Assembly: GCF_007954265.1 (NCBI RefSeq)
Contig: NZ_VOLS01000018.1
Location: forward strand, 1-64,000
Direction: 5' to 3'
Source of the DNA: Colwellia sp. C1TZA3
GTDB taxonomy: Bacteria; Pseudomonadota; Gammaproteobacteria; Enterobacterales; Alteromonadaceae
DNA length: 64,000 nucleotides
Part shown: positions 56,570 through 64,000 of the stretch, piece after piece
How the letters are laid out: every line of letters starts with the position of its first letter
Numbering within the stretch: position 1 is the first letter of the stretch
Position numbers and translations under genes: made by a program
The notes under the pieces: generated by a model
The model's input: the letters and a program-made list of their open reading frames with translations, nothing else
Told to the model about the DNA's origin: nothing
The model's database searches: none

Positions 56570-59017
56570 CTAATCGTCTGTTTTACGGGCATTTTTACCT
56601 GGACGTTTTTTTCTCGCCTTGCGCTTTTTAGCTTTAGTCGTGGTTTTGTCACTGGCTTTATCATCAGGGCTAGCTGACTTTTTATTTGGCTGAGCTTGTT
56701 GGTCTTGTTCCTTGGCCTTGCCAGCAGAGCCTTTGCCGCGTTTATGTTTATCGCTGCTTTTGCTTTTTGATGCCGGTTTAGCCCGTTTGATCACGGTGTT
56801 TTCACCCGCTAAGGCTAAATCAATTTTTTTCTCATCAAGATTAACCGCAGCAACTTGCACTTGCACGGTATCGCCGATGCGATACTTAGCGCCAGTATTT
56901 TCACCGGTTAAGCACATGCGTACATCATCAAAGTGATAATAGTCATGACCTAACGAGGTAATATGCACTAAGCCTTCAATATGTAAGTCGGCTAAGCGAA
57001 TAAATAAACCAAAGTTAGTGACTGTTGAGATCACGCCAGTAAAGGTATCACCGACATGATCTTGCATATATTCACATTTTAGCCAATCAGCAACATCACG
57101 CGTGGCGTCATCAGCACGGCGTTCGGTCATTGAACAATGCTCACCCAGCTCTATAACTGCTTCAGGGGTATAACTATGTGCGCCAGCATTAGCTTTATGT
57201 TGCGCTTGCTCATCCAAAATGGCTTTAATCACACGATGCACCACTAAATCGGGATAACGACGTATCGGCGAAGTAAAGTGGCTGTACGACGGCAATGCTA
57301 AGCCAAAGTGCCCGATGTTCTCGCTTTGATAAACCGCTTGGCGCATTGAGCGCAAAAGCATGGTTTGAATCAGCTCTTGATCTGGGCGGCCAGCAATTTT
57401 CTCTAAAATATGGCAATAGTCCATTGGCTCAGGTTGCGCTTTGCGTTCTCCCATCGAAGACAAATCAAGCCCAAGTTCGTTTACATAACTGAGAAAATTA
57501 TTATATTTGTCTTCGCTAGGTTTATCATGGACACGAAACAAGCCTGGTTTTTTATATTTTTCAATAAACTCTGCGGTCGCAACATTGGCTAAAATCATGC
57601 ACTCTTCAATGATTTTATGTGCGTCGTTGCGCACCATTGCTACAATAGATTCTATTTTTCTCTCACTGTTAAAGAGAAACTGCGATTCTGTGGTTTCAAA
57701 GGCAATAGCGCCACGTTTAGCACGAGCAGCCGCTAACACGTGATACATGGTATTAAGGTTTTCTAAATCGGGGATCAAGGCTTGGTATTCTGTTCGCAGC
57801 TCCGTGCGATAGTCTTCATCTTTTTGCTCTGGGTTTACCCCTAAAATGGTCGCCACTTTACTATAAGTGAAACGCGCTTTAGAGCGCATCACGGCAGGGT
57901 AAAATTTAGATGCCGATAAATCTCCTGAGGCACTAATGGTCATTTCACAAACCATACAAAGGCGATCAACATCTGGGTTTAATGAACATAGGCCATTAGA
58001 GAGTTTTTCCGGCAACATAGGAATAACTTGGCTCGGAAAATACACCGAATTACCACGAGAAATAGCTTCTTCATCTAAGGCAGTTTTATTACGCACATAA
58101 TAGCTAACATCGGCTATAGCGACCCATAAGGTCCAGCCGCCAGCAGCATTGGGTTGGCAATAAACCGCATCGTCAAAGTCGCGGGCGTCTTCGCCATCAA
58201 TGGTGACCAGTGGTAAATCACGTAGATCTACTCTTGGCGCTTTTGCTGATTCTTCAACTTCATCAGCAATACCGCTAACTTGGGCAATCACTTCAGCAGA
58301 AAACTGACTCGGCAAGTCATGTTCGCGCAAGGCAATTTCAATTTCCATACCTGGTGCCATGTGTTCACCGAGCACTTCGATCACTTCACCAACGGCGTTA
58401 GAGCGCTTGGTAGGCCCTTTAATAATGTTAACGACCACCACTTCGCCATGGCGAGCACCTAACTTTTTATCCGGTTGGATCAAAATCTCTTGCTGAATAC
58501 GGGCGTCATCCGGTATTACGCAGGCAATATGATGATCAATAAAAAATCGACCCACAACACCAGCGGTCCGAGGTGTAATAACATCGAGTATTTTGACTTC
58601 TTTACGGCCTTTACGATCGGAGCGGTCAAGCAATATCGCTTCAGCAATATCACCATGGATAACACGTTTCATTTCATAAGAAGAAATATAGAAATCTTTG
58701 TCACCATTGTCTGGAGAGAAAAAACCAAAACCATCACGATGACCAATAATTTTGCCGATTAAGACATCACTACGCTTTGCTATGGCATATTGCTTAAATT
58801 TATTAAAGACAATTTGACCACTGTTTTCCATGGCACGTAATCGATGTTTCACTCCCACTAACATGTCGTCATCAGTATATTGCAATTGGCTCACAAGGGC
58901 TTTAAACGTCGGTGGGATGTTTGATTTTTCGATCAGAGACAATAGCAGCTCACGGCTCGCTACTGGCTTGTCATATTTGTCAGCTTCTCGCTGTTGGTGT
59001 GGGTCGTTTTTGGTCAC
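56570..59017 (-). CDS. rnr: Ribonuclease R
   Basis: An 815-residue 3'-to-5' exoribonuclease of the RNR family. An N-terminal helix-turn-helix and cold-shock domains (IGHRDGFGFFSPDNG) come first, then the catalytic domain with DGEDARDFDDAVYC, then an S1 domain (GVISTVTNFGLFIRLADLHIEGLVHI) and a Lys-rich tail from about 735. It degrades structured RNA and matters in the cold. It is first in the rnr-rlmB unit. Confidence 0.96.
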   Translation of the reverse strand: MTKNDPHQQREADKYDKPVASRELLLSLIEKSNIPPTFKALVSQLQYTDDDMLVGVKHRLRAMENSGQIVFNKFKQYAIAKRSDVLIGKIIGHRDGFGFFSPDNGDKDFYISSYEMKRVIHGDIAEAILLDRSDRKGRKEVKILDVITPRTAGVVGRFFIDHHIACVIPDDARIQQEILIQPDKKLGARHGEVVVVNIIKGPTKRSNAVGEVIEVLGEHMAPGMEIEIALREHDLPSQFSAEVIAQVSGIADEVEESAKAPRVDLRDLPLVTIDGEDARDFDDAVYCQPNAAGGWTLWVAIADVSYYVRNKTALDEEAISRGNSVYFPSQVIPMLPEKLSNGLCSLNPDVDRLCMVCEMTISASGDLSASKFYPAVMRSKARFTYSKVATILGVNPEQKDEDYRTELRTEYQALIPDLENLNTMYHVLAAARAKRGAIAFETTESQFLFNSERKIESIVAMVRNDAHKIIEECMILANVATAEFIEKYKKPGLFRVHDKPSEDKYNNFLSYVNELGLDLSSMGERKAQPEPMDYCHILEKIAGRPDQELIQTMLLRSMRQAVYQSENIGHFGLALPSYSHFTSPIRRYPDLVVHRVIKAILDEQAQHKANAGAHSYTPEAVIELGEHCSMTERRADDATRDVADWLKCEYMQDHVGDTFTGVISTVTNFGLFIRLADLHIEGLVHITSLGHDYYHFDDVRMCLTGENTGAKYRIGDTVQVQVAAVNLDEKKIDLALAGENTVIKRAKPASKSKSSDKHKRGKGSAGKAKEQDQQAQPNKKSASPDDKASDKTTTKAKKRKARKKRPGKNARKTDD

Positions 59018-59173
59018 ATTTATTCAATAATGGTTTTTTCTTCAGTATATCGTAGATTAACTATATACCCAAGCCACTTCAATGTGCAGGCTTGTGCTGC
59101 CTATTGAGGTGGTTAAAAGCTAGCGAGATAAAACTTGCAGCATTAACAAAACACACTTTATCGACTTGAGCGC

Positions 59174-59806
59174 TTAATACTGGCCATTTTTGGCGGCATT
59201 AACCACCCGTTCAGGCATTTTTTCCGTTAGTTTTACTAAATGTTGAGCGATAACTTTATGGACTTTTTTATCATCAGTAACTGCTTGATGTAATTGCGTG
59301 TATAGCTGAGGGAAATCCAACGGGCTGCCGTGACCCGCTAAATACAAATCTGCTAATCTAAGCTGTGCTTTTATGTTATTCAATGCTGCGGACTCTTTAA
59401 GAAAAGTCATAGCTTGCTTAATATCTACTTGCACGAATTTACCCATATGATAGTAACGACCCATTTGCTCTAATGCTTCAGATAACCCCTGATCGGCTGC
59501 CGCTTGCATGTAATGTAAACCCAAAGACACATCTTTTTTTATACAAACACCATAGGCGAGCATATCGCCCCAAAGAAACTGATATCCCGGCATTTCAGCC
59601 TTTATCGCTCGCGCTTCAATATCTTGCACCAATTGACAATCATCAATAACCACTCGGCTTAGGTGCTTGTTTTCTTTTATCAAATCAAGCAAGACGTTAT
59701 CACTATAAATTTGCACAGCCCTCAATTCAGCAGCAGAGGCGCTAATGACAGGGGTTATTGTCAATAACATCGCGATAAGTAGTTTTTGCATAATACCTCT
59801 TTGCAC
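59174..59806 (-). CDS. motX: MotX, sodium-driven flagellar motor protein
   Basis: A 210-residue secreted protein: a signal peptide at about 1-24 (ending ASAAEL), then Sel1-type helical repeats (YGVCIKKDVSLGLHYMQAAADQGLSEALEQMGRYY). The segments CQLVQDIEARA and YQFLWGDMLAYGVC match Vibrio MotX as I remember it, and the neighbourhood beside rnr-rlmB is the same as in Vibrio. MotX with MotY forms the T ring that holds PomA/PomB stators, so the cell likely has a sodium-driven polar flagellum. AGAGGT precedes the start. A 153-bp element sits 46 bp upstream. Confidence 0.85.
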   Translation of the reverse strand: MQRGIMQKLLIAMLLTITPVISASAAELRAVQIYSDNVLLDLIKENKHLSRVVIDDCQLVQDIEARAIKAEMPGYQFLWGDMLAYGVCIKKDVSLGLHYMQAAADQGLSEALEQMGRYYHMGKFVQVDIKQAMTFLKESAALNNIKAQLRLADLYLAGHGSPLDFPQLYTQLHQAVTDDKKVHKVIAQHLVKLTEKMPERVVNAAKNGQY

Positions 59807-59852
59807 AAGTTGTAATTCAGAGTCAGATTCAGGGGTGATTCAAAGTGTAATA

Positions 59853-60005
59853 CCAATCCCATTAAGTTATTGCTCACTTGTACTAGTTAAAATAGCTCAG
59901 GGCTGTGTTGCTCTCAATCCCAATAGCCAGCTATTGCTCAATCGAGCGCCTTACCTTGAGTTATTTTTCCTGCGCACAACAAGATCACAAACTTAATGGA
60001 ACTGG
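59853..60005 (-). repeat. MITE-like 153-bp element, copy E (upstream of motX)
   Basis: A full copy in reverse orientation, flanked by TA (59851-59852 and 60006-60007). It differs from others at a few positions. It starts 46 bp upstream of the motX start codon, so it lies in the motX promoter region. Confidence 0.92.
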
Positions 60006-60290
60006 TATTATATCGACCGTTAGCATAAATAACTTAGTAAACAGCTAATAATATTTTTTTAACACTTGAGCTAAGTTACTTTTAATTAGCTAACGAACTT
60101 AACAGGTTTAACTTTAAGTAAGTAAGTGTTTTTTTGCTTAGAAGCTTGATAAAGGTTAACAAAGGACAAACCGCAATAGTAAGCAATTGAATCTTGCATT
60201 CAATTGCTGATACCCAACTGTAATTTGCCCGTGTTATAACAAAAACTGAATTCGTTTACCCAAGGGCTAACTTATCCCCATTGAAATGCT
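60006..60290. other. Gap between the motX-side element and the M28 gene
   Basis: No gene is seen. AGCAATTGAAT at 60182-60192 pairs with ATTCAATTGCT at 60198-60208 (5-base loop), 83 bp past the M28 peptidase stop; no T-run follows, so it is a poor terminator. Confidence 0.55.
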
Positions 60291-61700
60291 CTACTTTCTA
60301 AAATCGACCATAGCTTGTGCAGCAAAGTAAGCATACATGGTATAAATGGCGGTATTGACCTTTAGGGCTTCAGGCTCAACTTTGTCTAAAGTATCGTTTT
60401 CAGTATGGTGGTAATCGAAGTAATTAGAGCCGTCTGGTGCAAAGTTAATACTTGGCATACCTTCGTCACTTAACGCACTCATATCCGATTGCCCTTTAGC
60501 ATTGTTTTCTGGTGCCAGGGCGACACCCATTGGCGCTAAATATTGGGCTAATTCACGAATCGCATTGAGCGATTGTGCACCAACACCTGGGGTCATTTTA
60601 TATATACGCCCGATACCAAAATCCCACTCAGCGCCAATAACATGCGCCGCCATATCGTCTTTATGGTCTTTAACATATTGCTTTGCACCCAATAAGCCGA
60701 CTTCTTCAGCAGCGAATAAAATAACCCGAATGCTGCGTTTTGGACGTTCAGGCAATTGCCCAATGTGATGCGCCGCCGCCATGACCATACCAATACCTAA
60801 ACCATCATCTAATGCGCCAGTTCCTACATCCCAACTGTCTAGATGAGCACCTAATGCGACAATTTCTTCTGGAAATTCACTACCAGTAAACTCGCCAATA
60901 ACATTGGCCGACGTTGCCACAACTTCAGCTTTAGTTCTAGCCGTCATCTTCAAATACATACTAACGGCTTCGCCACGCTTAAGTTGATTAACTAATAAAT
61001 CAGCATCAGGGTTTGATAAGGCAGCCGCTGGAATTTGTTTAACTTTATCTTTATAACGCATTACCCCAGTATGAGCGATACGGTTATTGTCTGTTCCTAC
61101 TGAGCGCATCACTAATGCTGAAGCGCCTTTTTGTGCAGCGACAACAGCGCCATTAACGCGTGTGGCTACCGCAGGACCATAGCCGTTGCCGTCAATATGA
61201 CGCTCCATTTGATAGGAAACAAAAGCTATTTGACCATTAAGACTATTGTCTGGTGCTGCTTTTAAATCAGCAAAAGTTTCGAAATGAGCTATATTAGCTG
61301 TCAAACCTGTTTTAACCGTACCTATGCTGCCACCGAGTGCTAAAACGACTAGGTCATGGGGATACGGTGCAACAATACGTGCTTTTGCCTCGCCACGTAA
61401 CCAATAGCTGCCGGTGACTTCTTCGGTCCATACTTTATCAAAACCTAAGGCTTTCATTTTATTAACCGCCCATACTATCGATTTTTTATCCCCTGTTGAG
61501 CCCATCATGCGATGACCTACTTCGGTGGTTAATGACTCGATTAATTGGTAGGATAAATCTGATTGTAATGCCGTTGCTTTTAGCTGGTTTAATTGCGCTT
61601 GTTGGTCGGTGTTTAGTTGCTGTGCGCCAGTAATAAAGCTAGCTGCACTTATTAACATTGCTAGACAAGTACCCGCTATAAATTTTGTTTTTGGGATCAT
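60291..61700 (-). CDS. M28 family secreted zinc aminopeptidase
   Basis: A 469-residue secreted protein. The start at 61700 gives a normal signal peptide (FIAGTCLAMLISAASFITGAQQ) and has AAGGAA upstream; an in-frame start 45 bases earlier does not. The metal ligands are in LGAHLDSWDVGTGALDDG, FAAEEVGLLGA and FDYHHTENDTLD, and a PA-like domain lies before them. It probably trims peptides in the periplasm or outside. It is distinct from the lipoprotein M28 enzyme at 5342. Confidence 0.9.
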   Translation of the reverse strand: MIPKTKFIAGTCLAMLISAASFITGAQQLNTDQQAQLNQLKATALQSDLSYQLIESLTTEVGHRMMGSTGDKKSIVWAVNKMKALGFDKVWTEEVTGSYWLRGEAKARIVAPYPHDLVVLALGGSIGTVKTGLTANIAHFETFADLKAAPDNSLNGQIAFVSYQMERHIDGNGYGPAVATRVNGAVVAAQKGASALVMRSVGTDNNRIAHTGVMRYKDKVKQIPAAALSNPDADLLVNQLKRGEAVSMYLKMTARTKAEVVATSANVIGEFTGSEFPEEIVALGAHLDSWDVGTGALDDGLGIGMVMAAAHHIGQLPERPKRSIRVILFAAEEVGLLGAKQYVKDHKDDMAAHVIGAEWDFGIGRIYKMTPGVGAQSLNAIRELAQYLAPMGVALAPENNAKGQSDMSALSDEGMPSINFAPDGSNYFDYHHTENDTLDKVEPEALKVNTAIYTMYAYFAAQAMVDFRK

Positions 61701-61993
61701 GTTTTTCCTTAACTCTATTATTTTTCGATTGATTAATTCATTCATTGTTATTATACCAATTGATACTAAGTATCTATAAAAGGTAATTCACTTGCAATCA
61801 CTTCGCCTGATTTTGACCATATCACCGATAATAAACCTTCGGTAACTGTAAAGATAAACTGCCCTTTATCATTGAAAAGTCATTGCAAAAAAACCTATAG
61901 TTTATAACTGCAGGCTTTCAATATAGCATGAGATTTTTATACGGCTATAACTGGGTATTCGTAGTTTTTCACCCCCGCCAAACTGAAGATCAA

Positions 61994-62017
61994 AAAAGCC
62001 GACATGAGTCGGCTTTT
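61994..62017 (-). terminator. Terminator of erpA
   Basis: AAAAGCCGAC at 61994-62003 pairs with GTCGGCTTTT at 62008-62017 over ATGA, with a T-run on the minus strand. It lies 19 bp after the erpA stop. Confidence 0.9.
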
Positions 62018-62035
62018 ATTTACCAGCGATAGCGA

Positions 62036-62377
62036 TTAAATCGAGAAAGAAGAACCACAACCACAAGTTGTACTAGCATTTGGATTGTTTACCAAGAAAC
62101 GACTCCCTTCCAAGCCTTCAGTATAATCAACTTCGCCGTCAACTAAATACTGTAAGCTCATGGGGTCAATCACCATGGTAACGCCTTTTTTGACTATGGT
62201 CATATCGCCGTCATTGACTTTTTCGTCAAAGGTAAAACCATACTGAAATCCTGAGCAGCCGCCGCCTGTAACGTAGACACGCAATTTCAAGTCTGGGTTT
62301 TCTTCTTCCGTGATCAACGACAATACTTTGGTCGCTGCCGCGTCGGAAAATTTAATAGGTAATTCAGTATTTGACAT
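62036..62377 (-). CDS. erpA: Iron-sulfur cluster insertion protein ErpA
   Basis: A 113-residue A-type carrier. The three cluster cysteines are in [11 protein letters not shown] and the C-terminal [10 protein letters not shown]. The ATG at 62377 aligns with E. coli ErpA; a TTG three codons upstream is unlikely. It delivers Fe-S clusters to apoproteins such as IspG/IspH. It is transcribed alone or with the upstream coiled-coil gene, 64 bp away. Confidence 0.96.
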   Translation of the reverse strand: MSNTELPIKFSDAAATKVLSLITEEENPDLKLRVYVTGGGCSGFQYGFTFDEKVNDGDMTIVKKGVTMVIDPMSLQYLVDGEVDYTEGLEGSRFLVNNPNASTTCGCGSSFSI

Positions 62378-62441
62378 ATAACTCAACTTAAAACGGATGA
62401 ACTAGGGTAATTATCTTAAACTTGACTGTTTTAGTCAAGTA

Positions 62442-63185
62442 TTATGGCGAACTCTGGGTAATATTATCAATACTTTTTAGCCATGGATAACTATGATCGA
62501 TGCGATTATATTTTTGCCATCTGCTTTTTGGCAATATTGCTGCCACATTGATGGTTTCAGGAACAAAGTTTTCTGGTAAGGTTAAGTCACCACTTACCGT
62601 TTGGAAATATTGAAAACTAAAGGATAAGTCGTCCTTGTTTACTGTCGACAGATCCGACAAGGCGATACTAGTCGGCTGATCGTTTAAACTCCCGATAATA
62701 GTTACTTCAATAAAACCTTTGGCATAACGTCTGCGTAATAGTTGTTGCACCAACACCACTTGAAAACGGTAATGGCCAGGACTGGTGGTTTTTGTTAAGT
62801 TCAAACTGTCAATAATTAGACCATTTGCTTGTTTCTCAGGCGCCATAACTTTTTCATAAAAAGCGAGTTCTTTTTTAACTTGAAAGTGTTCTTGTTCAAT
62901 CAATTTTAAGGTTTGTTGACTACGTGCATTGGTCATGCGTTCGACTTCAAGCTCAACTTCTAAGGTATTGATGCGTTGAGTCTTCTGAACTAATTGTTGG
63001 TAAGTAAAATCTAAGCGAGCTTTTTGCTGTGCTAAAATCTGAGTCTGATAGCCATGATAAAAATTACCTAGGCGATAGCCACAAAATAATACTATGGCAA
63101 TAATGGCCAGTAGTAAAATTGCTGAACTAAAGCTTCCTAAGCGCATAATTACAGTGCGGAAATTTATTTTTGCTAACCAGTTCAT
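62442..63185 (-). CDS. Membrane-anchored coiled-coil protein (DUF6776-like)
   Basis: A 247-residue protein with one membrane segment at about 19-36, a coiled coil at about 43-100 and a periplasmic beta-rich domain (SPGHYRFQVVLVQQLLRRRYAKGFIEVTI). It resembles a conserved gammaproteobacterial family of unknown function found next to erpA; the family name is from memory. It diverges from the ClC gene 59 bp away. Confidence 0.72.
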   Translation of the reverse strand: MNWLAKINFRTVIMRLGSFSSAILLLAIIAIVLFCGYRLGNFYHGYQTQILAQQKARLDFTYQQLVQKTQRINTLEVELEVERMTNARSQQTLKLIEQEHFQVKKELAFYEKVMAPEKQANGLIIDSLNLTKTTSPGHYRFQVVLVQQLLRRRYAKGFIEVTIIGSLNDQPTSIALSDLSTVNKDDLSFSFQYFQTVSGDLTLPENFVPETINVAAILPKSRWQKYNRIDHSYPWLKSIDNITQSSP

Positions 63186-63244
63186 TTGAAGAGTATGATG
63201 ATATCCAGCATGTCGGTAAATATAGCCAATAAAAACAACTCAAT

Positions 63245-64000
63245 ATGAAGACAATAACCCAACTAAAAAAGCGCCTAGCTGTGCCGCAAACATCATGGCA
63301 ACTTTGTTTATTAGCCGCTATTGGTGGTTTTGCATCGGCGCTGTTAGTTGTACTATTTATTTTTGCCATTGAAGGCATTCAGTTATTTTTTCTGCCTGAA
63401 AAAGAAGATTATAACAGCATAAGCGCTTTAAGTCGTTTTCAATTACCTATTATTGGTGCTGTGGTGATTCTTTTATTTGCCTGGCTAACCGGTTACAAGT
63501 ATATCCGCAGCGGCATTCCCTTTGTCTTGCATCGCTTAAAAGTTGCCAATGGCGTAATGCCCTTTCGTAACACGGTTAATCAATTTATCGGTAGTGCAGT
63601 GGCTCTTGCTGCCGGTTTTTCAGTAGGTAGAGAAGGGCCAGCGGTGCATTTAGGCGCCGCCTGTAGCAGTTATATTGGCAACAAGTTAAATTTACCTTAT
63701 AACGCAATTCGTAGCTTAAGTGCTTGCGGCATTGCTGCTGGTATTGCCGCTTGTTTTAATACCCCAATAGCCGCGGTTTTGTTTGTTATGGAGGTTATTT
63801 TACGCGAGTATAAAGTCCATATTTTTATTCCAGTAATGATTGCGGCTCTGGTTGGTTCGATGACCACGAGTCATATTTTTGGTCTCAACCATGAGTTTGG
63901 CCATTTTACCGCCATTACTTTAAACATTGACCATTACCTTGCTTTGGCTTTACTCGGTATGGTGCTGGGTGTTTTCGCCTTTATTTTTAATCACAATTTA
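63245..64000 (+). CDS. ClC family chloride channel/transporter (partial, runs off the window)
   Basis: The first 252 codons of a ClC protein. The selectivity segments are present: GREGPAVHLGA (the gating glutamate is kept) and GIAAGIAACFNTPIAAVLFVMEVIL. At the place of E. coli ClC-ec1 E203, the internal proton glutamate, the sequence has Val (MEV instead of IEE), which in studied ClCs is the channel-like state. The 3' end lies outside the window. Confidence 0.9.
   Translation, partial: MKTITQLKKRLAVPQTSWQLCLLAAIGGFASALLVVLFIFAIEGIQLFFLPEKEDYNSISALSRFQLPIIGAVVILLFAWLTGYKYIRSGIPFVLHRLKVANGVMPFRNTVNQFIGSAVALAAGFSVGREGPAVHLGAACSSYIGNKLNLPYNAIRSLSACGIAAGIAACFNTPIAAVLFVMEVILREYKVHIFIPVMIAALVGSMTTSHIFGLNHEFGHFTAITLNIDHYLALALLGMVLGVFAFIFNHNL

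Noticed and set aside
61750-61800. ATACCAATTGATACTAAG upstream of the second M28 gene
   Set aside because: Resembles a terminal repeat for only the first bases, and no second end was seen.

Overview
The window looks like a chromosomal segment of a marine, flagellated gammaproteobacterium of the Alteromonadales, most like Colwelliaceae (Colwellia/Thalassotalea type). This rests on AT-rich DNA, a complete MSHA type IV pilus locus joined to mreBCD, a motX gene beside rnr-rlmB, and the protein sequences themselves. It is inference from family knowledge; no search was run. No rRNA, tRNA, CRISPR array, prophage or intact transposase was seen.

Layout. 0-19 kb is a mixed region of single genes: a secreted ATP-dependent DNA ligase, a LysE exporter, an rRNA-type methyltransferase, an NSS transporter, an HDOD protein, an M28 peptidase lipoprotein, an Lrp-type regulator, a GAF-GAF-GGDEF-EAL protein, a 2OG-Fe(II) oxygenase, an RND efflux pair, a broken terB and cvfB. 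19.3-30.6 kb is one minus-strand block, mreB-mreC-mreD-maf-rng-yhdP-nit-tldD, for cell shape, RNA processing and envelope lipid transport. 30.8-53.4 kb is the MSHA pilus locus, read leftwards: mshH, then mshI-I2-J-K-L-M-N-E-G-F (assembly machine), then mshB-A-A-C-D-O-P-Q (pilins and tip proteins). A plus-strand PLP-enzyme gene sits between mshH and mshI. 53.7-59.8 kb holds rpsF-priB-rpsR-rplI, rnr-rlmB and motX. 60.3-64 kb holds an M28 aminopeptidase, erpA, a coiled-coil membrane protein and the start of a ClC chloride channel/transporter gene that runs off the window.

The signal most worth attention is a dispersed 153-bp element with imperfect terminal inverted repeats, flanked by TA. Five copies lie in 64 kb, two in one orientation pattern relative to open frames that they truncate. 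One copy interrupts terB: removing 153 bp plus one TA restores the reading frame exactly. Another interrupts the 3' end of a small open frame between mshP and mshQ, and both truncated frames now end in the same element-encoded peptide. A longer (204 bp) relative with similar ends lies just upstream of terB. The mshO-mshQ interval is also unusually rich in tandem repeats: a 120-bp array of eight 15-mers, a degenerate 14-16 bp array, a 12-bp array in the mshP leader and a 6-bp Lys-Asp/Gly array in mshQ. A 21-bp array of four units and a 14-bp-stem hairpin sit in the gap upstream of mshB, where the pilin promoter should be.
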